Below are positions 54,785 to 64,000 of a stretch of 64,000 bases of DNA, piece by piece. The notes below the pieces were generated by a model. The model was not told where the DNA came from and searched no databases. It saw nothing but the letters and a program-made list of their open reading frames with translations. The DNA is taken from positions 186,001 to 250,000 of the forward strand of contig NTMA01000042.1 in the NCBI GenBank assembly GCA_002917075.1, given 5' to 3'. How positions within the stretch are numbered: position 1 is the first letter of the stretch; each line of letters begins with the position of its first letter. Source of the DNA: Hawksworthiomyces lignivorus (taxonomy: Eukaryota; Ascomycota; Sordariomycetes; Ophiostomatales; Ophiostomataceae). The translations under genes and the position numbers were made by a program.

Positions 54785-55277
54785 GTCACACACAAAATGC
54801 ATGTTAGTAAAAGCATATACGGATAGGGTCATGATAAGGAAAATTTTGAAAGCAGCATGAGACGAGACACGCTACATGAGATAGTTGGCCTGAACCCCAC
54901 GAAAAATTCCCTTTTTTGCGGATTTCTCAAAGTTCCCTTTAATAAAATCCATGATACCCGACATGGCTTGGCAGGCGCCGTCAAGAGAAATCAGATTAGC
55001 CACGAAGAGGTCCAGGGTCTAGATACGTAAAGTTCCAATATCATAAAGAGAAAGCTCGAAGATGCCTGGCTTTGGTTGTCGTCACAATAGGTTGCAAATT
55101 ATAGTAAGCCACAATAGCGAATGGTTCACGACAGTGATGCTGGAGGTAGCGATAACCCGCAGAACTTCCAATCAGACTATCAGGTGCAATCCAATAGAAT
55201 GTGTTTATTTCTCTCTTTGTATGTGATATAGGCTGCACAGAGAATTTTTAAGGGTCCCTATCATATTGTGCCCGATG
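54785..55277. other. intergenic, no gene recognised
   Basis: Gap between the cluster transporter (plus) and the hypothetical gene (minus), convergent. Nothing further seen. Confidence 0.5.
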
Positions 55278-56414
55278 TCACCTGCCAGCCTCTTTCCATT
55301 CCTGGAATGACGTGTAGTTGGAGTTATCCACCACATCCTTTGTTCGAGCGTCCAAGACTCCTTCAAGAAGATGCTTTCGCTCCCATTTGTCGCGGTAGAT
55401 GCCAGTTTCCGTGATGGGCTCTTCTGGGTCGACGCGGACACGGTTTTCTAGGTCGCCGTGGATGGGGAGTGGGCAGGAAGAGGGCGTTGGGTCTTCATCA
55501 AGGAGAAATGCAGCAGCTGTTGTTTTTGTCCATCAAGGAGGCGATATATGCGGTACGTGACGTCGCTACCATTTGAATGGAAGAACACAGACTGTTTGTA
55601 CAAAAGCAAATCATGGAGGTTGGTCAACCAATTTTATCATGAGACAAGAAAGGCTTCAGGAAAATACGCAATGCCGAATATATATATAAATGAGACGGCA
55701 AAAAGGCAAAAGAGGTAAACAAACACTAGGATCACCGCCAAGAGCGCCAGGTCGCCTGTCAAAGAGAACGACACCACCTAGGATATAATTTTCGGCCCAG
55801 TAGCCGACGACGTCGGCAATTCCTTCAGGATACTGCTCATAGTCGCAGTACCATGGATGAAGAAACAGCACAGGAGGGAAAGTGTTCCGTCTGTAATACA
55901 ACAGCTCTTCTTCAGATGGCCGCCACAAGAGAAGAGGGTCGTCTTTTGGCCGGGATGCTCCTTGCTTGAAGAGCCATACGGCGATGCCGTGGACAGCAAC
56001 AGCAACCAGCTCAGTCAGACGAGTCTGGAAGGTCCGAGAACCTACGGCGGCTGACTGGTATGCGTGCAGCACCTTCAATGGGGCGGAGTTAGTCAAGAAA
56101 ATGGTATTGTGCAAATAGGGAGAGTAAGTAGCAACCTCCATATTAAATTGTAAGACATTCAAGTAAAAACTATCACGGAGTTGTCGCGCTCGCTTGAGGA
56201 CGTCGGCGGAGAGCTCTAGATGCTCGTCAAAAAGAGGATGACAGGGGCAGACACTTCCGTTGTACGAGTCTTGTGCGGTACTACAAAGCGGAAGGCCGTC
56301 AATGATCTGAGCGTACGTAACCTCGGCGAGAGGGGTCCCGACGACGTTCAAAATGGCACGTTGAAAGATGCGCCGATGAGGGTCCTGTAAACTTGACAAT
56401 GGAAATTTCGGCAT
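55278..56414 (-). CDS. hypothetical protein, conserved-looking, two exons
   Basis: Exons 56414-55736 and 55516-55278 on the minus strand give 305 residues. The intron is 219 bp, long for this window (donor gtgatc, acceptor acaacag). The join gives RRPGALG|AAAFLLDEDPTP and a second exon with good coding character (IYRDKWERKHLLEGVLDARTKDVVD). I do not recognise the family. Features are FQRAILNVVGTPLAEVTYAQIIDG, a Cys pair in SVCPCHPLFDEH, a Trp-rich middle and YWAENYILGGVVLFDR. No signal peptide or membrane helix is evident from the Met at 56,414; the frame is open to another Met at 56,573, which would add 53 residues of less coding-like text. Function unknown. Confidence 0.65.
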
Positions 56415-57383
56415 TTTTCTCCTTCTCTTGTTACTTTTGGCGTGCGAAATTTGACTCGGGGGAATTTTGACGGATAGAGATGGACAAGGCAAGTGAAAGT
56501 TAAGATGATGTAAATAATGGAGAAAATAATAATTGAAGACGTGGGGCAGGGGAGAACGGCGAGGAATTTCCATGGCTTGTCCTGAGCCTCATGCAGGAAA
56601 GGCTTTCAATCGAGGCTGGAATACTGACCTAATGTAATTAATTATAAAGCATACTATTAAACCCTTTATCTCTTTTTCACGGACTTTGTTGTCTCGTTTA
56701 AGGAAGCTTCACGGCATAGCTGTTTGCTTAGTTTTCTAATTTTTTTGTATCGTTTGTTCCATATACTCGTTTAACTGATAGTACATGTGCCTTAAGGAAG
56801 CCTTTAACTAATATCAAGGCTGTGGTAATGCTTTCAAGTTCAAAAATTAATTAATTTATCTGATATTCAAGTTCTCCTGCTGTATTAGCAGTTAATAGCA
56901 TTTAAACAAATAGCTGTACACCAGACTGTTCTATCAGTGTATTGTTTACACAGACTTCAGAATAGTTCTTTCAGAGCATCGACTTACATAACCTAAAGAG
57001 GCACAAGTTGAGCCTTGTAGTCAGGGAACGCCTGTTAGCTAACTCCCCGAGTTCCCAATCGAAATGCATCTAAGATTTTATTTGGCTCGAAATGCTCTTT
57101 CCATCCTCCAGGATTGTCAACAACCCTCTGTGTTACCGTAGGTGCTGCTTAACCGTAGCTCTTTACTAAAGTCGTCCTGCAGCTTAAAAGGCAAATACAA
57201 AAACAAGATATAAACATTTAGCATACTAGCCTACACGAAAAGCATCAGCCGCGCACTAAAGCTTCTACAGTACGAGACTTATCCTAATTATTTGAATCAC
57301 GTAAGCATTGTAATTCGTTCTAGAATTACTCCGTAAAGGTTATGTGCTTACTTTAACTTAGGTTACTATCTGATGATTTAGTT

Positions 57384-57634
57384 ACATACGTCTTAGGGAA
57401 AATCCACCAGCATCACCGCATTAAGCAGGTAGCTAAGAAGTCTGACTCACTTGAACGGCTCAAGTAGACAAACTACTAGAGTAAACGTAATTATCAGGTC
57501 CGGCAATCGTGCAGCTAGTGCTTGGCAATATACGTTTTGGGGAAAATGCCCCACCATAGTCCCATTAAGCAGGTAGCCAAGAAGTCTGACTCACTTGAAC
57601 AGCTTATGTAGAAAACTAGGGTAAACCGAAACGT
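57384..57634. repeat. direct duplication, period 144 bp
   Basis: Two copies share cattaagcaggtag, aagaagtctgactcacttga, a following aact(a)gagtaaac-like block and cgtaa ends. Copies are well conserved in the centre and diverged at the edges. Confidence 0.7.
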
Positions 57635-57699
57635 AAAAGTTAATCTGATCCAAATCTGTATAAACTGGTCAGGTATTAAACTTTTTATGCTTTTTCTAC

Positions 57700-57740
57700 T
57701 TTAGTTTAATTTTTTTTTTTAAAAAAAAATTAAACTAAAC
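57700..57740. repeat. A/T inverted repeat (hairpin)
   Basis: tttagtttaatttttttttt is followed directly by aaaaaaaaattaaactaaa, a near-perfect palindrome of about 40 bp immediately before the 27-bp array. Confidence 0.75.
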
Positions 57741-57896
57741 TCTATCAATAGTTATTTCTCACTAAACTCTATCAATAGTTATTTCTCACTAAACTCTATC
57801 AATAGTTATTTCTCACTAAACTCTATCAATAGTTATTTCTCACTAAACTCTATCAATAGTTATTTCTCACTAAACTCTATCAATAGTTATTTCTCA
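57734..57896 (+). repeat. 27-bp tandem repeat, six copies
   Basis: The unit actaaactctatcaatag followed by ttatttctc is repeated six times with no differences visible by eye. The array ends 37 bp before the ATG of the acetyltransferase, so it lies in that gene's promoter or 5' leader. Perfect copies mean recent expansion. Confidence 0.9.
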
Positions 57897-57932
57897 ATCA
57901 GCTCTTAACCAATTACCTGCAACCTCCGAGTT

Positions 57933-58607
57933 ATGGCGTCTTCAGCGAGCTCAAAGCCAACCCGAGTATCGGTAAAGACGACTCTTCCTGTCCGTCCATT
58001 GCCACCAAATTCTAGCCGGCTTGCGACCACATCCGATCGCTTGCTCATTAGAGCTCTTGTTCCCGAAGACGTTCACAGCTTGCATGTGTTGCGGACACAG
58101 CCGGAAGTCATGGCAGCTTCCCCCCAGCTGCGGATCGATAAGAATCTAGAGGAAACGAAGCCAGTGCTTGACCGATTCCTCCCTCCCAACGATGCAGCAA
58201 CTTTTCATTTTGCTATCTGTCTCAAAGAAACAGGCAAAATGATCGGTATGGGAGGCTGTCATGGGCTTGCCTCTACGTTTGGCTGGCCCGTCATTGGTTA
58301 CATGTTTCGTAAAGAGTTTTGGGGTCAAGGACTTGGAACCGAGTTTCTTCGTACCTGGCTGGGAATGTGGAGCAAACTACCCCGAGAGGAGGTAGAGATC
58401 GAAGTTGATCCACGCAGTATACCTGATGGAGACGGTCTGGTGCCCGAACAAATAACTGCCCTTACGACCATCGACAACGTCGGCAGCCAGAAAGTCCTCC
58501 AAAAGTGTGGTTTTGAGAATTTTGCAACATGGCCAGAGCCTGACTTGCGAAATCCTAAGGTGGATATACTGATTTTGGGATTCAGGTACTCTCCGACCAA
58601 GGAATAG
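57933..58607 (+). CDS. GNAT-family N-acetyltransferase (RimJ-like)
   Basis: 224 residues, one exon. After a Ser/Thr-rich start it shows the GNAT_3-type layout: TTSDRLLIRALVPEDVHSLHVLR, FHFAICLKETGKMIGMGGCHG, GYMFRKEFWGQGLGTEFLRTWL (the acetyl-CoA loop, here Q-G-L-G in place of R/Q-x-x-G-x-G/A), ALTTIDNVGSQKVLQKCGFEN near the end. It transfers acetyl from acetyl-CoA to an unknown amine. No targeting signal is seen. The upstream tandem repeats are the unusual part of the locus. Confidence 0.88.
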   Translation: MASSASSKPTRVSVKTTLPVRPLPPNSSRLATTSDRLLIRALVPEDVHSLHVLRTQPEVMAASPQLRIDKNLEETKPVLDRFLPPNDAATFHFAICLKETGKMIGMGGCHGLASTFGWPVIGYMFRKEFWGQGLGTEFLRTWLGMWSKLPREEVEIEVDPRSIPDGDGLVPEQITALTTIDNVGSQKVLQKCGFENFATWPEPDLRNPKVDILILGFRYSPTKE

Positions 58608-59263
58608 GGAAATCTAGAGCGGTAGAGTCAGTCTGCAAGAATGTTTTGCTATTCGTGATTCATTTTATTCCAAGATGAATGTAAGAAAACTTTTATTTAC
58701 ATGATATTATAGAAATTCTAAGGTTATATCATCGGTTTCATCATATTTGTATATGTTCTAGACCTTGGGTGAAATTCTGTGCCCCTAGCTCTAGATACAG
58801 CCACGAGTGAGGCATGCCACAAAGGAATATATATATATATATATATATACCTGGAAGATTTCTTGAAGGTTGTTACCCCCCACGAAAATGCTCATCGAAA
58901 AAATTCTCTCTTTTGAGGCAAAGCACCAGTGCTGCACACACTGGTAGGTAGTGCTTCTGCTGCGGTTTGAACCTTGTTCAGAGTTTGCAGAGCAATTTTC
59001 GATGGTATAGAATATGTATATTAAGCAATATTTGTACATTTTGATAGTATTTAACGAAGGTTTCAGTGGAAGTTACCAGCTAATCTTTGTGGTGTCCGCT
59101 AGCATATACTACTAGCCCACTTCGTGATGAGGACTACTAATAAGCAAGTAGAATAATCTAATTTCAACAGCGGGTGTGCGTGAAGTCGTCTCCAAGTATT
59201 ACATCAGCGAATCTGCGATTATCAGAAAACAGAACTACACTCTTTTCATTATTGATATATTAT
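58608..59263. other. intergenic with microsatellite and R1 copy
   Basis: An (at)n run at about 58,827-58,849 and R1 copy E at 58,871-58,965. No gene. Confidence 0.6.
58871..58965 (+). repeat. dispersed repeat R1, copy E
   Basis: tgttaccccccacgaaaatg, ctcatcgaaaaaattctctc and gtgctgcacacactgg match the head of copies A-D; the 3' half is missing. Confidence 0.7.
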
Positions 59264-59361
59264 GGACTCTTGGTCTAGTGGTATGATTCTCGCTTAGGGA
59301 ATATAATAAACCCTAAGTAAACAATTGCGAGAGGTCCCGTGTTCGATCCACGGAGAGTCCC
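59264..59361 (+). tRNA. tRNA-Pro(AGG) with intron
   Basis: The acceptor strands ggactct and agagtcc pair perfectly. The D arm tggtctagtggtatgat is typical of tRNA-Pro. The anticodon stem ctcgc/gcgag frames tt-AGG-g, with the anticodon at 59,296-59,298. A 36-nt intron (59,300-59,335) sits at the canonical place after position 37. The T arm is ccgtg-ttcgatc-cacgg. A TTTTT terminator follows within 6 bp of the 3' end. Confidence 0.92.
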
Positions 59362-60342
59362 TGACTTTTTGCCCGCCTTAAAAGGCCTGCCTTATAAGCT
59401 TAATCTTTTAGCACGCCAACACTTAAGTAGCTTCATGACGCAAATCGGCACAGGCCACATCGGTCTAGCGGCGCACCAATGCAGCACACACAAGAATCGC
59501 ATGCCCCTCGAGGGGGTGGAGAAAACACCTACGCACATCATCTTGCACTAAGAAATTTATTAGCTAACCATACCTGCCTAAAGTGTACGAGTACACTAAA
59601 TTTAACAGTCCTGAATCAAACATCAGCTTCAAGGTGCTTTGGTACTACTACCCGATATACCACATGAGTCTCTCCACTGAAATTTTCGTTTCTTCCTTTT
59701 TTAGACGATGATTTATATTGTCTCAGTCCTGGTCTGCTTATTGCGTGCGCTTAGATGGCTTCATCATGTCCCAGGCGACTTTCACTTAATCCTTAGACTA
59801 ATTAGGGAGACTCTTACAACGACTGATGATTACCTATGTATTATCACGACAAGTTTGTGTCTACTTTGTACGTTGTCAAAACTTAGTAAAGTCTATAGTA
59901 GCAATGTAGACATGCTAGCAATATCTACATGAATGTCTAAACATCCCTTCGCAGCCTGTCTTGTTCCGGTTAGTTACCCTCAAGCGATTTGAACGTTTTG
60001 TAGGCAATATCCGACGATACAAATCTCACACTACGATGTTGGCTCCGAATACACGTATGAGGTCTAAGCAAAATTGACTTGCATCAACTCTCGGTATGCT
60101 CATTTGACCATTGAGAGTCGGCATTCTCCGCTGCCGGAATTTGAGATCTTAACGCCTACTGCACTGGGCAGTGCTGCCCACGATCTCTGATTCGCCAAGA
60201 CTTGTGATGACTGGCAAAACACTTCACTCACACAGCCCCTCTAACCTTTTCGACATGGCTGCCTCAGCAAGAATAATGGCTAGCCTCCACACTCCTTCTC
60301 TCCTCTTCTCCTTCATATTTTTTTTCTCTCCTCCATGCATCT
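59362..60342. other. intergenic, no gene recognised
   Basis: Between tRNA-Pro and the second HET gene. Short open frames only; the last 100 bp are CT-rich and likely the HET promoter/leader. Confidence 0.5.
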
Positions 60343-61773
60343 ATGAGGATGGATGAGGATATTGATAAAGTAAAGAACCGTGAGAGCGGATTTCGACACA
60401 TCCCAATCGACAAGACATCACAGGTACGCTTGCTGCGATGTCGGATGGAGGGGAACGACCTCCACTATAACCTGACGCGAGTCTTCCTGCAAGACCTCGC
60501 AACGACGTCCTACACGGCCGTTTCTTACATGTGGGGACAAGCATGCACAACAGATGGGGTCCGAGAGATCCAGGTCGATGGGCAGCCCTTTTATATTCGC
60601 AGGAACCTGGCAAATTTTTTGGACGTATCGGCCGCCAAGGCCAAATACGGACTGTACTTTATCGACGCTATCTGCATCAACCAGCTCGACGACGCCGAGC
60701 GAAGTGCCCAGGTCTGCCAGATGGCCCATGTGTTCCGCAACGCAGTTCAGGTGGTGTCGTGGCTAGGCATCCCAGAACCGCACCGGCTCGGCGATATCGC
60801 GGCCCTCAGCCAGGTGCGCGCCAAGGGCTGCGCCGCCTGGCCGGCGTCTGCTTGGGCGGGCTTCCGCTACCTGAGCTACAAGGACTACTGGCGGCGCGTG
60901 TGGGTCGTGCAGGAAGTCCTCCTCGCGGCGTCCCTGGCTGTGTGGTGCGACCGCTTCGAGTTTCCGCTGAGCCTGTTTGGGGGCTCGCACCTGCCGATGG
61001 ACCTCGGGGGAGGACACCTGGTGTATGGGCGGCAGGGGCGGCCGGCAATCTTCGAATCCAATATGGAGCGGCAGCTGAGCCCAGCCGACGTGATCATCCG
61101 GCACCGCACGCGCACAGTTCTCCGGCCCGGCCGGGACGTCCTAGAGCAGGGAACCGCGGTAGGCACGTGGGAGGAGATGAGGGCGGCCCTCACGCGGCCG
61201 CACATGGACGTGCAGGTCTACGAGTCTCCGCTGCCCGACAACATCTGCGGCGTCTTTCGCATCTTTGGCAAGCTGCAGTGCACCAACCCGCGAGACCGCC
61301 TGTACGGGCTGCTCGGCATCCTCGACCATCGCAGCCGCCGCAGGATCACGCCCGACTACTCAAGAGACGTCGACTTCGCATACCGGCAGTCTCTGAGAGC
61401 CGGCCTGGAGGAGATCGGCTACGGTGATATTCCAGGTGTATTGCCGCGCAGGAGTTTCAAGGGAGCCCGTGTCGCTTTCTTCTGCGACGTGCGCGATGCC
61501 TTCGACATCGACGACGAGCGAGCCCTCGCCGGCCTCCGCGCAGTACTCGCCGAACTACGTCAGCCCATGTCGCTTATGGGTAATATGCTTGAGGACCAGA
61601 TGGAGGAGCAGCTGGTATTGAGCGATGCCATACGCAGCAGTAATCGTGGCCATTTCCTCGATCGGAAACGGGGCCGGTCGGAAGAGGACGAGGACGACCT
61701 GGGAGCCCCTGACGGCACGTATCTGTTATCCAGATTTCACAAGAAGCAACAGCAACTAGTCCAAAACGTGTAG
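60343..61773 (+). CDS. HET-domain protein, second stand-alone type
   Basis: 476 residues, one exon. HET boxes: FRHIPIDKTSQVRLLRC, YTAVSYMWGQACTTD, LYFIDAICINQLDDAERSAQ, YWRRVWVVQEVLLAA. The middle has NPRDRLYGLLGILDHRSR...ITPDYSRDV, the usual HET extension. The tail is short and acidic/basic (RKRGRSEEDEDDLG). The first Met (MRMDEDIDK) is accepted; there is another three codons in. It is not closely similar to the HET protein at 25,280 beyond the shared boxes. Predicted cytosolic trigger of incompatibility-type cell death; the partner is unknown. Confidence 0.87.
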   Translation: MRMDEDIDKVKNRESGFRHIPIDKTSQVRLLRCRMEGNDLHYNLTRVFLQDLATTSYTAVSYMWGQACTTDGVREIQVDGQPFYIRRNLANFLDVSAAKAKYGLYFIDAICINQLDDAERSAQVCQMAHVFRNAVQVVSWLGIPEPHRLGDIAALSQVRAKGCAAWPASAWAGFRYLSYKDYWRRVWVVQEVLLAASLAVWCDRFEFPLSLFGGSHLPMDLGGGHLVYGRQGRPAIFESNMERQLSPADVIIRHRTRTVLRPGRDVLEQGTAVGTWEEMRAALTRPHMDVQVYESPLPDNICGVFRIFGKLQCTNPRDRLYGLLGILDHRSRRRITPDYSRDVDFAYRQSLRAGLEEIGYGDIPGVLPRRSFKGARVAFFCDVRDAFDIDDERALAGLRAVLAELRQPMSLMGNMLEDQMEEQLVLSDAIRSSNRGHFLDRKRGRSEEDEDDLGAPDGTYLLSRFHKKQQQLVQNV

Positions 61774-62285
61774 GTTGTCGTATTCGGTGACCCTTAGCTG
61801 GGCAATGCTAACAAAGCAACAGTATCAACCGGTCTTGGCGCCATCTCAATTCTAACAACGGCTGGCAACGAATTCTGTCGGACGTCTCAAAGCCGAGGCA
61901 GTAGCATCAGCATGCAGATACAATCGTTGTATTATATTAATATATGTATAAAATTTTAGAACTGTTACAATATACCCTGTTTCTCGCACTATAACGAGGT
62001 GCAGTGTGATAAAAACTAATCTTGATTATTTATATGCTTGGTAAAATCATCTAGTGCAAAAATTACCCCTTAGCTGAGATACTATTTCACATATGAGGTG
62101 AATCTGAGTAAAAGTTAAAAAAGTCAAAACTCTTCCGCAGTCATCTCCGGTAGCAAGTGTCGCCACTACCTAATCCCCTCTTCCTCAATTTTTATTGTTC
62201 TCACGATTGCCATTTTTCATACACCCACTACTATCACCTTGAGACCACAAACACCAACGTTCTTCTTGCCTAAATTTCTTAAGAA
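61774..62285. other. intergenic gap
   Basis: AT-rich spacer between the HET gene and the next plus-strand gene; no feature recognised beyond a probable promoter. Confidence 0.5.
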
Positions 62286-63343
62286 ATGGCAAGTCTCCCG
62301 ATGGCACCAATCGCAGGGCCATCAAAGCCGTCAAAGTCGGCGGCGCACAAACAGCCGATCGCTGCTCCTGCCACGTCTTCCGGGAGCGGCCAAGATGAGC
62401 AGGATACAATCGTCATGTTCAATGGCGTGGACCGTCTCTTTCAGTTCATTCGTGAATTCGACAAGGATTTTTTTATCTGTGAAGGTTCGAGAGCTACCTA
62501 TCCCCATTCCTTCTTTTTGTTATTATCAAGCGTCGCAGTAGAATTTTCTTCCTTAAAAAAATTATCTGATTCATTGGCTAACACCTAAATTTCTGTGACA
62601 TAGGCATACCCGAAGAAGCCTTTGCGCAGATCGAGGAAGCGAGGGATGCCTCCGGTTCACATCTTCGGCTCTTTCGTCCTCTGGCGCCTAGACATCTGTT
62701 TATTACAATCCCCCTTGGACCACATGAAGTAGGTCATTTGAAGTTATACCGTCATATCGCCCACGGCATAGAAGCTATGCAAACTGGGGAGCAGATGTGG
62801 ATAGATACTGGTACTCGCCGGTACTCTGCTGGAGGTGGCGGAGGCGGCCAGGAGGGAGACTCTGGCGGCTACGCTCTACCGGAGACACCGGCACCTCACT
62901 GGCCTTCGCTTGTGATCGAGTGTGGCTATAGCCAGTCGTGGAACAGCTTGCGAGCTGTGATGCGTGCGTGGTTTGAGAGATCGCAACACCACGTCAGAAT
63001 CGTGCTCCTGGTCAAAATCTGGCCGAGAACCCACACGATGGAGATCGAAAAGTATACGGAGGGTCTGGAGCAAGACGCTCCACCGCTGATTGCCAGTCCA
63101 GCGAGATCCATAGCAATTAGGCGGAATCGGCTCCAACCTTTCCTCCGTCATAGGCTCACGATCACAGAAAATGCAAACACAAATCCAGTTAGCTACGACG
63201 TGGATAGGAACCCACCGACGCTTTTGTTAGAGTTTGCTCTTTTTCGTCGACGGCCGGCTGTTGTAGTCCTTGGCGAGCATGACATCATAATCACCACTGC
63301 ACAGCTGCAAGACTGTGCGAGGCATGTTTGCGCCACATTATAG
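62286..63343 (+). CDS. hypothetical protein with possible PD-(D/E)XK-like core
   Basis: Two exons, 62286-62484 and 62604-63343, encode 312 residues; the join FFICEG|IPEEAFAQIEEARD has a gttcga donor and acatag acceptor. The N-terminus is low complexity (Pro/Ala/Ser). The central stretch APHWPSLVIECGYSQSW followed by MRAWF and VRIVLLVKI has the P-x(2)-hhhE ... hhhhhK pattern of Uma2/PD-(D/E)XK-type nuclease folds. The Gly-rich GGGGGGQEGDSGGY loop lies just before it. I recall a fungal-specific family of unknown function with this layout. A nuclease role is inference; the catalytic Asp is not clear. It stands between a HET gene and an ankyrin gene. Confidence 0.6.
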
Positions 63344-63612
63344 TGTTAATAGAGTAACTTTAATGTCGAGGGACTAGTCAGTTTGTCGATGACTTTAAAA
63401 TCCGGCGTAATGAAAATTTGAAATGTTATTTATGGACGTTCACCTTGCCAGCTTTATACAACCCAGTTGTATAAGGGAAAGATTTAAACTAAGTTGAAGA
63501 GATCAAACTCTACAGCAGTAATCTCCAAAGCCACCAACGCTTGCCACCCTTTCAGCCCACGACAACTACTCTAGAATCGGCCCAACGCCCATCTCTAGCA
63601 ACAACTTCAGTT
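63344..63612. other. 3' flank with a frame-shifted ankyrin tail
   Basis: On the minus strand, past the stop of the ankyrin ORF, bases about 63,608-63,550 read in a shifted frame VELKLLLEMGVGPILE and then stop. This is the continuation of the same repeat type, so a one-base shift seems to have shortened the ORF by roughly 20 residues. Nothing else seen. Confidence 0.5.
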
Positions 63613-64000
63613 CTACCTTGCGCCCCTTTTCATGGCCGACCGTAATGGCGCCATACTCGGTCTGACACTCCTCTCTAGCAATAGCTTCACTACTGCTTCA
63701 TGCTTATTCCTTGCAGCCCGCGATATTGACTCTGGATCCGGCTCAGCACCGTAGTCTAATAATAACTTCACTATCGCCTCCTGTCCGTTCTCTGATGCTC
63801 GCCATAATAACTCCGAATTTGGTTTGACGCCCTTCTTTAGCAGCAGCTTTACTACCGCCATATGCTCGTTCGTTACAGCCCGTATTAACGATTCCATGTT
63901 TGGCTGAACACCAGATTGTAGCAGTAGTCTCACTATTTCCTCGCGCCCGTGTCCTGCGGCCTGCCATAGCAACTTTGGATTCGGCTCAACACCCCTCTCT
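63613..64000 (-). CDS. ankyrin-repeat protein, C-terminal part, cut by the window edge
   Basis: The minus-strand frame is open from the right edge to a stop at 63,613 and shows four to five ankyrin units of about 32 residues of the form EAIVKLLLDYGAEPDPESISRA. Examples are REEIVRLLLQSGVQPN, MAVVKLLLKKGVKPNSELLWRA, EAIVKLLLDYGAEPD and EAVVKLLLERSVRPS. The upstream part, and any NACHT or HET module, lies outside the window. The ORF ends SAMKRGAR; the repeat pattern goes on in another frame just downstream, so the C-terminus looks frame-shifted. Probably another member of the NLR-like set. Confidence 0.7.
   Translation of the reverse strand, partial: ERGVEPNPKLLWQAAGHGREEIVRLLLQSGVQPNMESLIRAVTNEHMAVVKLLLKKGVKPNSELLWRASENGQEAIVKLLLDYGAEPDPESISRAARNKHEAVVKLLLERSVRPSMAPLRSAMKRGAR

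Larger units (their letters stand above)
56574..57932. other. AT-rich intergenic with tandem duplications before the GNAT gene
   Basis: No gene. A duplicated block of about 105 bp has a 144-bp period (57,384-57,490 and 57,528-57,634; shared ttaagcaggtag and gaagtctgactcacttgaac). It is followed by a long A/T palindrome (57,700-57,740) and six 27-bp repeats. Confidence 0.6.

Noticed and set aside
1..64000. CRISPR array, bacterial operons or ribosome binding sites
   Set aside because: The sequence is eukaryotic with spliceosomal introns; the 27-bp array at 57,734 has no spacers.

Overview
The window is nuclear DNA of a filamentous ascomycete (Pezizomycotina). The evidence is short introns of about 40-110 bp with fungal splice signals, HET-domain and NACHT/ankyrin proteins, a Zn2Cys6 regulator, fungal MFS transporters, and a tRNA-Pro(AGG) with an anticodon-loop intron. 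A Sordariomycete is my best guess from the general look of the proteins; the sequence does not prove it. Genes are GC-rich and often intact. Many gaps between them are long, AT-rich and full of decayed repeats and pseudogenes, which is typical of an accessory or subtelomere-like region. Several pseudogene stops could come from C-to-T change, as in RIP, but no RIP index was computed.

Layout. 0.3-4.1 kb: a HET-NACHT-ankyrin receptor (minus). 5.66-6.57 kb: a broken class II fructose-bisphosphate aldolase copy. 9.4-11.2 kb: a Dal5/Tna1-like MFS permease. 12.07-12.53 kb: a TXNDC17-like thioredoxin-fold protein. 13.0-19.4 kb: a giant NACHT-ankyrin protein (minus). 19.4-24.7 kb: a repeat-rich gap. 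24.7 kb: a short Ecl1-like zinc-binding ORF. 25.3-27.1 kb: a HET protein. 28.7-29.6 kb: an aldo/keto reductase. 32.0 kb: an odd tRNA-like gene. 33.3-35.4 kb: an eight-exon sugar transporter (minus). 37.0-37.8 kb: an ankyrin pseudogene. 39.1 kb: a secreted SGNH-like protein.

41.8-54.8 kb is a compact catabolic cluster. It holds the 3' remnant of a FAD monooxygenase, a truncated CocE/NonD hydrolase, an intradiol ring-cleavage dioxygenase, a zeta-crystallin-type quinone oxidoreductase, a DUF1338 (2-oxoadipate dioxygenase/decarboxylase-type) protein, a Zn2Cys6 regulator and a DHA1-type MFS transporter. The gaps upstream of the dioxygenase/oxidoreductase pair, the DUF1338 gene, the regulator and the transporter all carry the palindrome WTCCGWCGGRW (a CCG-N-CGG everted repeat) or a near variant. 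This suggests one regulon run by the cluster's own zinc-cluster protein.

55.3-63.3 kb holds a conserved-looking hypothetical gene, a GNAT acetyltransferase behind six 27-bp tandem repeats, tRNA-Pro, a second HET protein and a protein with a possible PD-(D/E)XK-like core. An ankyrin gene runs off the right edge. Two themes stand out: an island of HET/NACHT/ankyrin genes (allorecognition or innate immunity), with arrays that look recently recombined and frayed at the 3' end, and a self-contained aromatic-type degradation regulon. All exon joins were made by eye from splice signals and protein continuity; none is tested against RNA.
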